64,000 bases of DNA from Streptomyces sp. SLBN-31 (GTDB taxonomy: Bacteria > Actinomycetota > Actinomycetes > Streptomycetales > Streptomycetaceae). Positions 40,433 through 47,442 of the stretch are shown here, piece after piece. The notes below the pieces were generated by a model. It was not told where the DNA came from. It saw only the letters and a list, made by a program, of their open reading frames with translations, and made no database searches. The stretch lies in assembly GCF_006715395.1 (NCBI RefSeq), contig NZ_VFNC01000002.1, positions 2,666,001 to 2,730,000 on the forward strand, read 5' to 3'. Within the stretch, counting starts at the first letter, position 1, and every line of letters starts with the position of its first letter. The position numbers were made by a program, and so were the translations under genes.

Positions 40433-41452
40433 ATGATCCTGCGCAACCGCATCCTCGTCCTGCTGGCGGCCCTGGCGGCGCTCGGGGCGGTCGCCGTGGC
40501 CTCGGTCCTGCACGCCTCGGCGCGCGCGGACCGGCGTGACCGGGCCCAGCCCGGCGGCCCGCAGGTGACCTCGGGGACCGTCACCCTGACCACCCCCGGC
40601 CGCATGGTCTTCCGCAACCTGGCGTGGGGCCCGCACCGCGACGAGCTGACGACGGTCCCGGCGACCGGCCCCTCCGGCCCGCGCACCGCCTCCGGCGTCA
40701 AGTGCCTGCGCTTCTACGCCGCCTCGGGCACCGGGGTGTGCCTGCAGGCGGTGCACGGCGCGGTCTCCGACACCTACCGGGCGGTCGTCCTCGACGCGCA
40801 CCTGAAGGAGCGGGCGAGGTACGACGTCCCCGGCATCCCGTCCCGCGCCCGCGTCTCCCCGACGGGCCACTTCGCGGCGTGGACGGCCTTCGTGGGCGGC
40901 GACTCGTACGCCGGCACGAACTTCTCGACCCGCGCGGCGATCCTGGACGTCCGCACCGGGAAACTGACTCCGTCCCTGGAGGCCTACCGGGTAGTGAAGG
41001 ACGGCCATGTCTACCGCGCGGCGGACCTGAACTTCTGGGGGGTGACGTTCGCGTCGGACGACCGCACGTTCTACGCGACGATGGCGACGCAGGGCCGGAC
41101 CTACCTGGTCAGAGGCGACCTGCGCACCCGCACGGTCACCACGCTCCACACCAATGTCGAATGCCCGTCCCTGTCCCCCGACGACGCCCGGATCGCCTTC
41201 AAGAAACGGGTGCGGGGACTGCCGAGGGACGCCCCCTGGCGGCTGTACGTCCTCGACCTGCGCACGATGCGGGAAACCCCGCTGGCCGAGCCTCGCAGCG
41301 TCGACGACCAGGCGGTCTGGCGCGACGCCCACACCCTGGTCTACGCCCTCCCCGGCGACTACGGCGCAGACCTGTACACGATCCCGGCGGACGGCACGGG
41401 AAAGCCGCGGCGCATCAGCACCGCGGCGGTGTCACCGGCGTTCGTGGGCTAG
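40433..41452 (+). CDS. Membrane-anchored or exported TolB-like beta-propeller protein
   Basis: The 339-residue protein has an N-terminal hydrophobic anchor or signal (ILVLLAALAALGAVAVASVLHASA). Repeating blade-like segments follow: GRMVFRNLAWGPHRDELTTV, RARVSPTGHFAAWTAF, CPSLSPDDARIAFKKRV and DDQAVWRDAHTLVYALP. The spacing and the SPDDxRIAF motif are those of WD40/TolB-type propellers. No catalytic residues were recognised, so a binding role at the outer membrane face is likely. The ATG at 40433 follows GAAGGGGCCC. It is convergent with the RusA-like gene, 12 bases apart. Confidence 0.82.
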   Translation: MILRNRILVLLAALAALGAVAVASVLHASARADRRDRAQPGGPQVTSGTVTLTTPGRMVFRNLAWGPHRDELTTVPATGPSGPRTASGVKCLRFYAASGTGVCLQAVHGAVSDTYRAVVLDAHLKERARYDVPGIPSRARVSPTGHFAAWTAFVGGDSYAGTNFSTRAAILDVRTGKLTPSLEAYRVVKDGHVYRAADLNFWGVTFASDDRTFYATMATQGRTYLVRGDLRTRTVTTLHTNVECPSLSPDDARIAFKKRVRGLPRDAPWRLYVLDLRTMRETPLAEPRSVDDQAVWRDAHTLVYALPGDYGADLYTIPADGTGKPRRISTAAVSPAFVG

Positions 41453-41464
41453 TTCCTTCGGCGA

Positions 41465-42127
41465 TCAGAAATCCGCGTGGGGAAGGACCTTGAACCTCCC
41501 CAACCGCGCACGGGGAAAAGGCCGCACCAGCGGAAGGACGTTCCGTGCGACGCCTTCCGCGATTCCCGCGTCGAGCATCCGCCGGTATCCCTCCAGCGCC
41601 TGGCGATACCTGCTCACCAGAGCCACCTGAGCCGACCTGTCCATCCGCGGCAGCAGGTAACAGCGGTCCGCGCTGAACTCCACGAAAGAAAGCCCCTCGC
41701 GCGACACGTAGTCGTCTCTCATCAACGCCGTGAACTTCAGCTCGAAGCCGGTCTGCCCCGCCGGCGTCATCCAAGAGGCGTCGATCGACTGGATCTGGTT
41801 GTCGTCGATCATGATGCCGTCGGCGCCGGTGACGGCGTCGAGGATCGGTTTCATGACGTTGTCGAGGTCCGCCACCAGATGGGTCTGGTAGCGGCGTGAC
41901 TCCTCGATGAGCCACACGAGGTTCACTTCGACGTCGTGCGTGAACACACCCGTCGTGGCCCTCTGGACAGCAGCACCGAGAGCGGCCTTGAAGCCGGCCT
42001 TCCGTGCGGGATCGGCCTGGAGGGAAACGGGATCCACCGCGCTCCGGATCTCGACCCGCCCGTAGTCACGGAACTCCCGCACCACGAAGTCGCGTTCGGT
42101 CACCCCTGAACTGGACATGGACGGCAT
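41465..42127 (-). CDS. RusA-like Holliday junction resolvase family protein
   Basis: The 220-residue protein contains DLDNVMKPILDAVTGADG and IMIDDNQI (residues about 87-112). These match the RusA active-site pattern D-x-D-N...K...D-A...DD: D87, D89, K93 and D108/D109. RusA proteins cut four-way DNA junctions and are usually found in prophages. The C-terminal 90 residues are not RusA-like and end in a basic stretch. No phage gene is nearby, so this may be a domesticated or recently transferred nuclease. Starts at 42127 or 42118 are possible; neither has a strong ribosome binding site. Confidence 0.75.
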   Translation of the reverse strand: MPSMSSSGVTERDFVVREFRDYGRVEIRSAVDPVSLQADPARKAGFKAALGAAVQRATTGVFTHDVEVNLVWLIEESRRYQTHLVADLDNVMKPILDAVTGADGIMIDDNQIQSIDASWMTPAGQTGFELKFTALMRDDYVSREGLSFVEFSADRCYLLPRMDRSAQVALVSRYRQALEGYRRMLDAGIAEGVARNVLPLVRPFPRARLGRFKVLPHADF

Positions 42128-42212
42128 GCTCTCAACGCCCGACGATCACCACAAGCGCGAGCGGGGCTGACGGCCCACGCCCGACAGCCCCACCCGACGA
42201 ACCGATCCGCGC

Positions 42213-43574
42213 TTACAGCACCGGCAGGTTCTTCCGCAGTTCGAACGCCGTGACCTCGCTGCGGTACTCCTCCCACTCCTGGCGCTTGTTGCGCAAGAAG
42301 AAGTCGAAGACGTGCTCGCCCAGGGTCTCGGCCACCAGGTCGCTGCGTTCCATCAGGGTCAGGGCCTCGCCCAGGTTCTGCGGGAGCGGCTCGATGCCCA
42401 TCGCGCGGCGCTCGGCGTCGGAGAGGGCCCAGACGTCGTCCTCGGCGCCCGGCGGGAGTTCGTAGCCCTCCTCGATGCCCTTGAGGCCGGCGGCCAGGAG
42501 GACGGCGTAGGTGAGGTAGGGGTTGGCGCCGGAGTCGATGGAGCGGACCTCCACGCGCGCGGAGCCGGTCTTGCCGGGCTTGTACATGGGCACGCGGACC
42601 AGGGCGCTGCGGTTGTTGTGACCCCAGCAGATGTAGGAGGGCGCCTCGCCGCCGGCGCCGGCGGTGCGCTCGGAGCCGCCCCAGATGCGCTTGTAGGAGT
42701 TGACCCACTGGTTGGTGACGGCCGAGATCTCCGCCGCGTGACGCAGCAGGCCCGCGATGAAGGAGCGGCCGACCTTGGAGAGCTGGTACTCCGAGCCGGA
42801 CTCGTAGAACGCGTTGCGGTCGCCCTCGAAGAGGGAGAGGTGGGTGTGCATCCCGGAGCCCGGGTGCTCGGAGAACGGCTTCGGCATGAACGTCGCCTGG
42901 ACGCCCTGCTCCAGCGCCACCTGCTTCATGACCAGGCGGAAGGTCATGATGTTGTCGGCCGTCGAGAGGGCGTCGGCGTAGCGGAGGTCGATCTCCTGCT
43001 GGCCGGGGGCGCCCTCGTGGTGGGAGAACTCGACCGAGATGCCCATCGACTCCAGCATGGTGATCGCCTGGCGGCGGAAGTCCATGCCGATGTTCTGCGG
43101 GGTGTGGTCGAAGTAGCCGGAGTTGTCGGCGGGGGTGGGGCGGGTGCCGTCGAGGGGGCGGTCCTTCAGCAGGAAGAACTCGATCTCGGGGTGGGTGTAG
43201 AAGGTGAAGCCCAGGTCGGAGCCGCGCGTGAGGGCACGCTTGAGGACGTAGCGCGGGTCGGCGAAGGACGGGGAGCCGTCCGGCATGAGGATGTCGCAGA
43301 ACATGCGGGCGGTGCCGGGGGCCTCGGCGCGCCAGGGCAGGACCTGGAAGGTGGACGGGTCCGGCTTGGCGATCATGTCGGACTCGTACACGCGGGCGAA
43401 GCCCTCGATGGCCGAACCGTCGAAGCCGATGCCCTCGTCGAAGGCCTGTTCCAGCTCGGCCGGGGCCACGGCCACGGACTTGAGGAAGCCCAGCACGTCC
43501 GTGAACCACAGGCGTACGAACCGGATGTCCCGCTCCTCCAAGGTCCGGAGCACGAACTCCTGCTGCTTGTCCAT
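42213..43574 (-). CDS. glnA2: Glutamine synthetase-like ligase (GlnA2 type, probable gamma-glutamylpolyamine synthetase)
   Basis: The 453-residue enzyme has the glutamine-synthetase fold: GFDGSAIEGFARVYESDM, FFLLKDRPLDG, FSHHEGAPGQQEIDLRYAD (metal ligands), GSGMHTHLSL and NNRSALVRVPMY. The usual adenylylation loop (K-x-x-x-x-NLYDLPPEE) is replaced by a segment ending YELPPGAEDDVWALS with no matching Tyr in context, so GlnE control is unlikely. The S. coelicolor counterpart GlnA2 was shown to glutamylate polyamines rather than ammonia; assignment here rests on strong resemblance recalled from memory. The start is taken at MDKQQEF (43574); an upstream ATG at 43589 adds five residues. Confidence 0.88.
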   Translation of the reverse strand: MDKQQEFVLRTLEERDIRFVRLWFTDVLGFLKSVAVAPAELEQAFDEGIGFDGSAIEGFARVYESDMIAKPDPSTFQVLPWRAEAPGTARMFCDILMPDGSPSFADPRYVLKRALTRGSDLGFTFYTHPEIEFFLLKDRPLDGTRPTPADNSGYFDHTPQNIGMDFRRQAITMLESMGISVEFSHHEGAPGQQEIDLRYADALSTADNIMTFRLVMKQVALEQGVQATFMPKPFSEHPGSGMHTHLSLFEGDRNAFYESGSEYQLSKVGRSFIAGLLRHAAEISAVTNQWVNSYKRIWGGSERTAGAGGEAPSYICWGHNNRSALVRVPMYKPGKTGSARVEVRSIDSGANPYLTYAVLLAAGLKGIEEGYELPPGAEDDVWALSDAERRAMGIEPLPQNLGEALTLMERSDLVAETLGEHVFDFFLRNKRQEWEEYRSEVTAFELRKNLPVL

Positions 43575-43904
43575 CTTCCGCTTCCCCATCCTTGCTGGTC
43601 AGGCCGCCTGTCTCCCTGTCCCGCAGGAGGCGGTCGGGCACCTGAGCATCACACCACAACAGCATTTCATGCGCGTTGCCGACCTTGATCGTCGAGACGG
43701 CCTCGGCCTGAACGCCTCCCATACGGCGGGTGTACGGCTCCGCAGCCCATCTTGCCTGCTCGGACCGACATCCGTAACGCCCGGATCCCCTCCATCCGTG
43801 AGCGACGCCACTCCCTGATAATTTGCATCTCAAATGCAAGTTTAACTACGGTTCCGATCAGCCGAGTTCGCAGGACCGGGCTCGGACGACCAAGAGGAGC
43901 CCCG
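43575..43904. promoter_or_regulatory. glnA2-hmp divergent interval (330 bp)
   Basis: No gene is supported here. It carries both divergent promoters, with an AT-rich patch at 43817-43850 that contains the NsrR-like inverted repeat. No GlnR-type (GTnAC-n6-GAAAC) motif was recognised by eye near glnA2. Confidence 0.5.
43820..43843. promoter_or_regulatory. NsrR-like operator upstream of hmp
   Basis: Inverted repeat AATTTGCAT (43820-43828) and ATGCAAGTTT (43834-43843) separated by CTCAA. The half-site AAnTTGCAT resembles the Streptomyces NsrR box, 62 bases before the flavohaemoglobin start. Confidence 0.68.
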
Positions 43905-45092
43905 ATGCTGTCCGAACAAGCCGCCGTCACCGTCCGCGCCACACTCCCCGCCGTCGGCGCGCACCTCGACGAGATCACCGAGCGCTTCTACGCCGGCCTG
44001 TTCACCGCCCGTCCCGAGCTGCTGCGCGACCTGTTCAACCGCGGCAACCAGGCGGCCGGCACGCAGCGCCAGGCGCTCGCCGGTTCGATCGCGGCCTTCG
44101 CGACGCACCTCCTGGAACACCCGGAGTCGCGTCCGGACGCGATGCTGGCCCGCATCGCGCACAAGCACGCCTCCCTGGGGGTCACGCCGGAGCAGTACGC
44201 CCTGGTCCACGAGCACCTCTTCGCCGCCATCGCCGGCGTCCTCGGCGAGGCCGTGACTCCCGAGGTCGCGGCCGCCTGGGACGAGGTCTACTGGCTGATG
44301 GCGAACGCCCTCGTCGCGATCGAGAAGCGCCTGTACGAGGAGTCCGGCGAACCGGGCTGGCGGAACTGGGAGGTCGTCGAGCGCGTCGCCGAGACCGCGG
44401 ACGTCGTCACCTTCCGGCTGCGCCCGGCCGACGGCGGGCCGGTCGCCGACTTCCGCGCCGGCCAGTACGTCTCCGTGCGCGCCGAGCTCCCTGACGGCGC
44501 CCGTCAGATACGCCAGTACAGCCTGTCCGGGGCGCCCGGTTCGACCCTCCGGCAGATCAGCGTCAAGCGGGTCCTGGACGCCGGGGACGCGCCCGACGGC
44601 GAGGTGTCGAACCACCTCCACGCGCGCGTGCGCGAGGGCGACGTCCTGGAGCTGTCCGCCCCGTACGGCGACCTCGTCCTCGAGGACGCCGCCGACACGC
44701 CCCTGCTGCTCGCCTCCGCCGGCATCGGAGTGACCCCGATGGTCGCCATGCTGGCGCGGCTCGCGGAGACCGGTCACCGCGCCCCGGTCACGGTCGTCCA
44801 CGGCGACCGCTCCCCCGCCGACCACGCCCTGCGCGCCAACCACGAGGCCTACGCCGAAAAGCTCCCCGACGCGGCCGTGCACTTCTGGTACGAGCAGGAC
44901 GCGACGCCGGGCACCCGCACCGGCCTGGTCGACCTCGACACCGTCGACGTCCCGGCGGGCACGCGCGCGTACCTGTGCGGACCGCTGCCCTTCATGCGGG
45001 CGGTACGCGCCGGCCTGCTGGAGAAGGGCGTCGCCGCGTCCGACATCCACTACGAGGTCTTCGGCCCCGACCTGTGGCTGAGCCGGGCCTGA
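43905..45092 (+). CDS. hmp: Flavohaemoglobin (nitric oxide dioxygenase)
   Basis: The 395-residue protein has a globin domain (1-140: Tyr B10 in ITERFYAGLF, proximal His in RIAHKHASLG), a FAD-binding domain (about 150-255: RQYSLSGAPG) and an NAD-binding domain (about 260-395: LLASAGIGVTPMVAML, YLCGPLPFM). It oxidises NO to nitrate with O2 and NADH in the cytoplasm, protecting against nitrosative stress. The ATG at 43905 follows AAGAGGAG; the open frame upstream of it is not coding. Its operator-like palindrome and the NsrR gene downstream indicate NO-responsive derepression. Confidence 0.96.
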   Translation: MLSEQAAVTVRATLPAVGAHLDEITERFYAGLFTARPELLRDLFNRGNQAAGTQRQALAGSIAAFATHLLEHPESRPDAMLARIAHKHASLGVTPEQYALVHEHLFAAIAGVLGEAVTPEVAAAWDEVYWLMANALVAIEKRLYEESGEPGWRNWEVVERVAETADVVTFRLRPADGGPVADFRAGQYVSVRAELPDGARQIRQYSLSGAPGSTLRQISVKRVLDAGDAPDGEVSNHLHARVREGDVLELSAPYGDLVLEDAADTPLLLASAGIGVTPMVAMLARLAETGHRAPVTVVHGDRSPADHALRANHEAYAEKLPDAAVHFWYEQDATPGTRTGLVDLDTVDVPAGTRAYLCGPLPFMRAVRAGLLEKGVAASDIHYEVFGPDLWLSRA

Positions 45093-45312
45093 GCCGCGCA
45101 CGACCGGGCCTGCGCACGGCCCGATCCAGGACACCCGCCGACCGGGCCCGGTCCACGGCACGGGCCACGGCCCGGTAGCGGACACCACACGCGCCCGGGC
45201 CCATGCCGGACACTCTGCTGATCCGCGCCCGCCGCGGGCACCCGGGAACCCCATCCGGCTCGGAACACCCGAAAGTCCCGCCCCGCCCGGGCACGCGGAA
45301 GCGCGCCCCGGC

Positions 45313-45747
45313 TCAGGACGCCCGCGAGATCCCCAGCAGCAACGGCCCCGTCGGTTCCGCGACGATGTCCTTCACGGTCAGTGGGTCCAGGGTGGCGAAG
45401 AACGCCTCCTGGGCCCGGCGGAGCGCGCCGCGCAGGCGGCAGGCCGAGTTGAGTGGGCAGGGCGTCGATCCCTCGCAGTCGACCACGTCGCCGTCGCCCT
45501 CGAAGGCGCGGACGACGGCGCCCACGGACGCCGTGCGGCCCCGCTCGGTGAGGGAGAGTCCGCCGCCCCGGCCGCGGCGGGCGTCGACCAGCCCCATGTG
45601 CTGCAGTTCGGCGACGACCTTCGCCGCGTGGGTGTAGGGCACGTCCACGCCGGCGGCGACCTCGCGGGTCGTGGGGCTGGAGTCGCCCGCGACGGCGAGC
45701 CGCATCAGGACGCGCAGGGCGAGGTCGGTGGAGCGCAGCAGCCGCAT
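45313..45747 (-). CDS. nsrR: Rrf2-family NO-sensing repressor NsrR
   Basis: The 144-residue protein begins MRLLRSTDLALRVLMRLAV with an Rrf2 winged helix (TREVAAGVDVPYTHAAKVVAELQHMGLV). The Fe-S ligand cluster CEGSTPCPLNSAC supplies three cysteines in C-x5-C-x5-C spacing, as in NsrR, whose [4Fe-4S] cluster reacts with NO. It probably represses hmp and itself. The ATG at 45747 was preferred over one at 45771 because the upstream start falls inside the operator. It is convergent with hmp; the 220-base interval between them contains only GC-rich sequence with short CCGGGC palindromes. Confidence 0.93.
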   Translation of the reverse strand: MRLLRSTDLALRVLMRLAVAGDSSPTTREVAAGVDVPYTHAAKVVAELQHMGLVDARRGRGGGLSLTERGRTASVGAVVRAFEGDGDVVDCEGSTPCPLNSACRLRGALRRAQEAFFATLDPLTVKDIVAEPTGPLLLGISRAS

Positions 45748-45760
45748 GGAACCAGCGTAG

Positions 45761-45787
45761 ATAATGCGCATCCGCGGTTCAAATTAT
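45761..45787. promoter_or_regulatory. NsrR-like autoregulatory operator
   Basis: ATAATGCGCAT (45761-45771) and GTTCAAATTAT (45777-45787) form an imperfect inverted repeat of the AATnnGnA type seen at hmp, 14 bases before the nsrR start. It lies in an AT-rich patch. Confidence 0.55.
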
Positions 45788-45905
45788 CGGTCGGCAGTGG
45801 TCGGTATCGGTCGGCAGCGGTTGGCTGTGACCCGTCTACGAGATCACCGCCCGGCCCCACTACGATCAGTCACCCGACCGTCCCATTTCCCAGAAGGACC
45901 CCGCG

Positions 45906-46589
45906 ATGGCTTCCGGCAACAAGAGCAGCGGCGCGGCACGCAGGGCGCGCATAGAGGAGATGCGGCGCGCCGAGCAGGCCCGTGAGCGGCGCAACCGGAT
46001 TCTGACCATCGGCGCGAGCGTGGTCGTGGTCGCCGCTCTGGTCGTCGGCGGCGTCCTCGTCGTGAAGTCGCAGAGCGGCGACAACGGCAAGAAGGACACC
46101 GCGAGCGACGCCAAGGGCGGCAACTCCGGGGACTCCGGCCACTTCGTCACCGGCAAGGACGGCGTGCGCACCTGGACGGGCAAGCTGTCGCGCACGCATG
46201 TCACCGGGACGGTGAACTACCCGATGCACCCGCCGGTCGGCGGCAACCACAACCAGGTGTGGCTCAACTGCAACGGCGACGTCTACACCAAGGCCGTGCA
46301 CGACGAGAACGCCGTGCACGCGCTCGAGCACGGCGCCGTGTGGGTGACGTACACGAGCAAGGCGAAGAAGGCGGACGTGGACACGCTCGCGGCGAAGGTG
46401 AAGCAGACGCCGTACACGCTGATGAGCCCGTACGAGAAGCAGACCTCGCCGATCGAGCTGTCGGCCTGGGGGCACCAGCTGGGTGTGACGAGCGCGAGCG
46501 ACCCGAAGGTCGCCAAGTTCTTCGAGACGTACGTGCAGGGCAAGCAGACGCCCGAGCCGGGTGCCTCGTGCACCGGCGGGACGATGTGA
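45906..46589 (+). CDS. DUF3105 membrane-anchored protein
   Basis: The 227-residue protein has a charged N-terminus (ARRARIEEMRRAEQARERRNR) and one transmembrane helix (about 36-55: ILTIGASVVVVAALVVGGVLVV). A Gly/Ser/Lys linker follows, then the DUF3105 domain: HVTGTVNYPMHPPVGGNHNQVWLNC, AVHALEHGAVWVTY and PIELSAWGHQLGV. Conserved His residues and two Cys (NCNGD and SCTGG) could bind a metal. It is exposed outside the membrane. The ATG at 45906 follows AAGGACCCCGCG. The DUF305 gene starts two bases after its stop codon, so they form an operon. Confidence 0.9.
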   Translation: MASGNKSSGAARRARIEEMRRAEQARERRNRILTIGASVVVVAALVVGGVLVVKSQSGDNGKKDTASDAKGGNSGDSGHFVTGKDGVRTWTGKLSRTHVTGTVNYPMHPPVGGNHNQVWLNCNGDVYTKAVHDENAVHALEHGAVWVTYTSKAKKADVDTLAAKVKQTPYTLMSPYEKQTSPIELSAWGHQLGVTSASDPKVAKFFETYVQGKQTPEPGASCTGGTM

Positions 46590-46590
46590 C

Positions 46591-47217
46591 GTGAAGCGGC
46601 ACATCGGCTGGATCACGGGGGCCGCCGCCGCGGTCCTCGTCGCGGCCGGCGCGGTCACCTACGCGGTCGCCGAGGACGACGGTTCCGGCCCGAGTACGCC
46701 GTCCGCCGACTCCGCGGACGCCGGGTTCGCCCGGGACATGGCGGTGCACCACCAGCAGGCCGTCGAGATGTCGTACATCGTGCGGGACCGCACGAAGAAC
46801 GAGGAAGTGCGGCGGCTCGCCTACGACATCGCCCAGACGCAGGCCAACCAGCGCGGCATGCTGCTGGGCTGGCTGGACCTGTGGGGGCTGCCGAAGGTGT
46901 CGGCGGACCCGCCGATGACCTGGATGGGCATGGGTGACATGGCGTCCGGCAAGGACGGCGCGCTGATGCCCGGGATGGCCACCAACACCGAGCTGGAGAA
47001 GCTGCGGACGCTCGGCGGCAAGCAGGCCGAGGTGCTGTACCTGCAGCTCATGACGGACCATCACAAGGGCGGTGTCCACATGGCCGAGGGCTGTGTCGCC
47101 AAGTGCACGGTCGGGGTGGAGAAGCGGCTCGCGCAGGGCATGGTCGACGCACAGCGGTCGGAGATCCAGCTGATGGCGGACATGCTCGAGGAGCGGGGCG
47201 CGAAAGCGCGTTCCTAG
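46591..47217 (+). CDS. DUF305 exported protein
   Basis: The 208-residue protein starts at GTG 46591. It has an N-terminal signal or anchor (WITGAAAAVLVAAGAVTYAVA) and a four-helix DUF305 domain with DMAVHHQQAVEMSYIV, MTWMGMGDMASGKDG and MTDHHKGGVHMAEGCV. The paired HHxxA(V/H)xM motifs and Met-rich loop are those of ferritin-like DUF305 proteins, some of which (CopM) bind copper in the periplasm. Its operon partner is the DUF3105 protein. Copper binding here is inference from the family. Confidence 0.9.
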   Translation: MKRHIGWITGAAAAVLVAAGAVTYAVAEDDGSGPSTPSADSADAGFARDMAVHHQQAVEMSYIVRDRTKNEEVRRLAYDIAQTQANQRGMLLGWLDLWGLPKVSADPPMTWMGMGDMASGKDGALMPGMATNTELEKLRTLGGKQAEVLYLQLMTDHHKGGVHMAEGCVAKCTVGVEKRLAQGMVDAQRSEIQLMADMLEERGAKARS

Positions 47218-47442
47218 CAATTCGGACCTCGCCACCACGGGGACGAAAGCACCAAATCGCCCTTCATGACGGTTCTTTGAGGTTCTCTTGGCCTGCGATT
47301 TCCCCTGGCATGAACGGTTCATCGAAAGAGTGACCCCCATCGCTTGATCCACAGCCCGCGCCTCCGCCGCGGAGCGGGATGTCTACGCGGATCACGCGAC
47401 GAGACGACCACACATGCGAAGAACCGCATCGCAGGGGGTTCC

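Noticed and set aside
40152..40436. 94-codon ORF whose stop overlaps the next ATG (ATGA), suggesting coupling
   Set aside because: It runs straight through a strong 14-bp terminator hairpin, its codon bias is ambiguous among frames, and no ribosome binding site or motif is visible.
42213..43574. Considered as the housekeeping glnA (GSI)
   Set aside because: Lacks the adenylylation tyrosine loop, and its N-terminus MDKQQEFVLRTLEERD matches the GlnA2 group instead.
47310..47322. 13-bp palindrome ATGAACGGTTCAT before the sedolisin gene
   Set aside because: Short and without flanking symmetry or a second copy; could be chance, so not called an operator.
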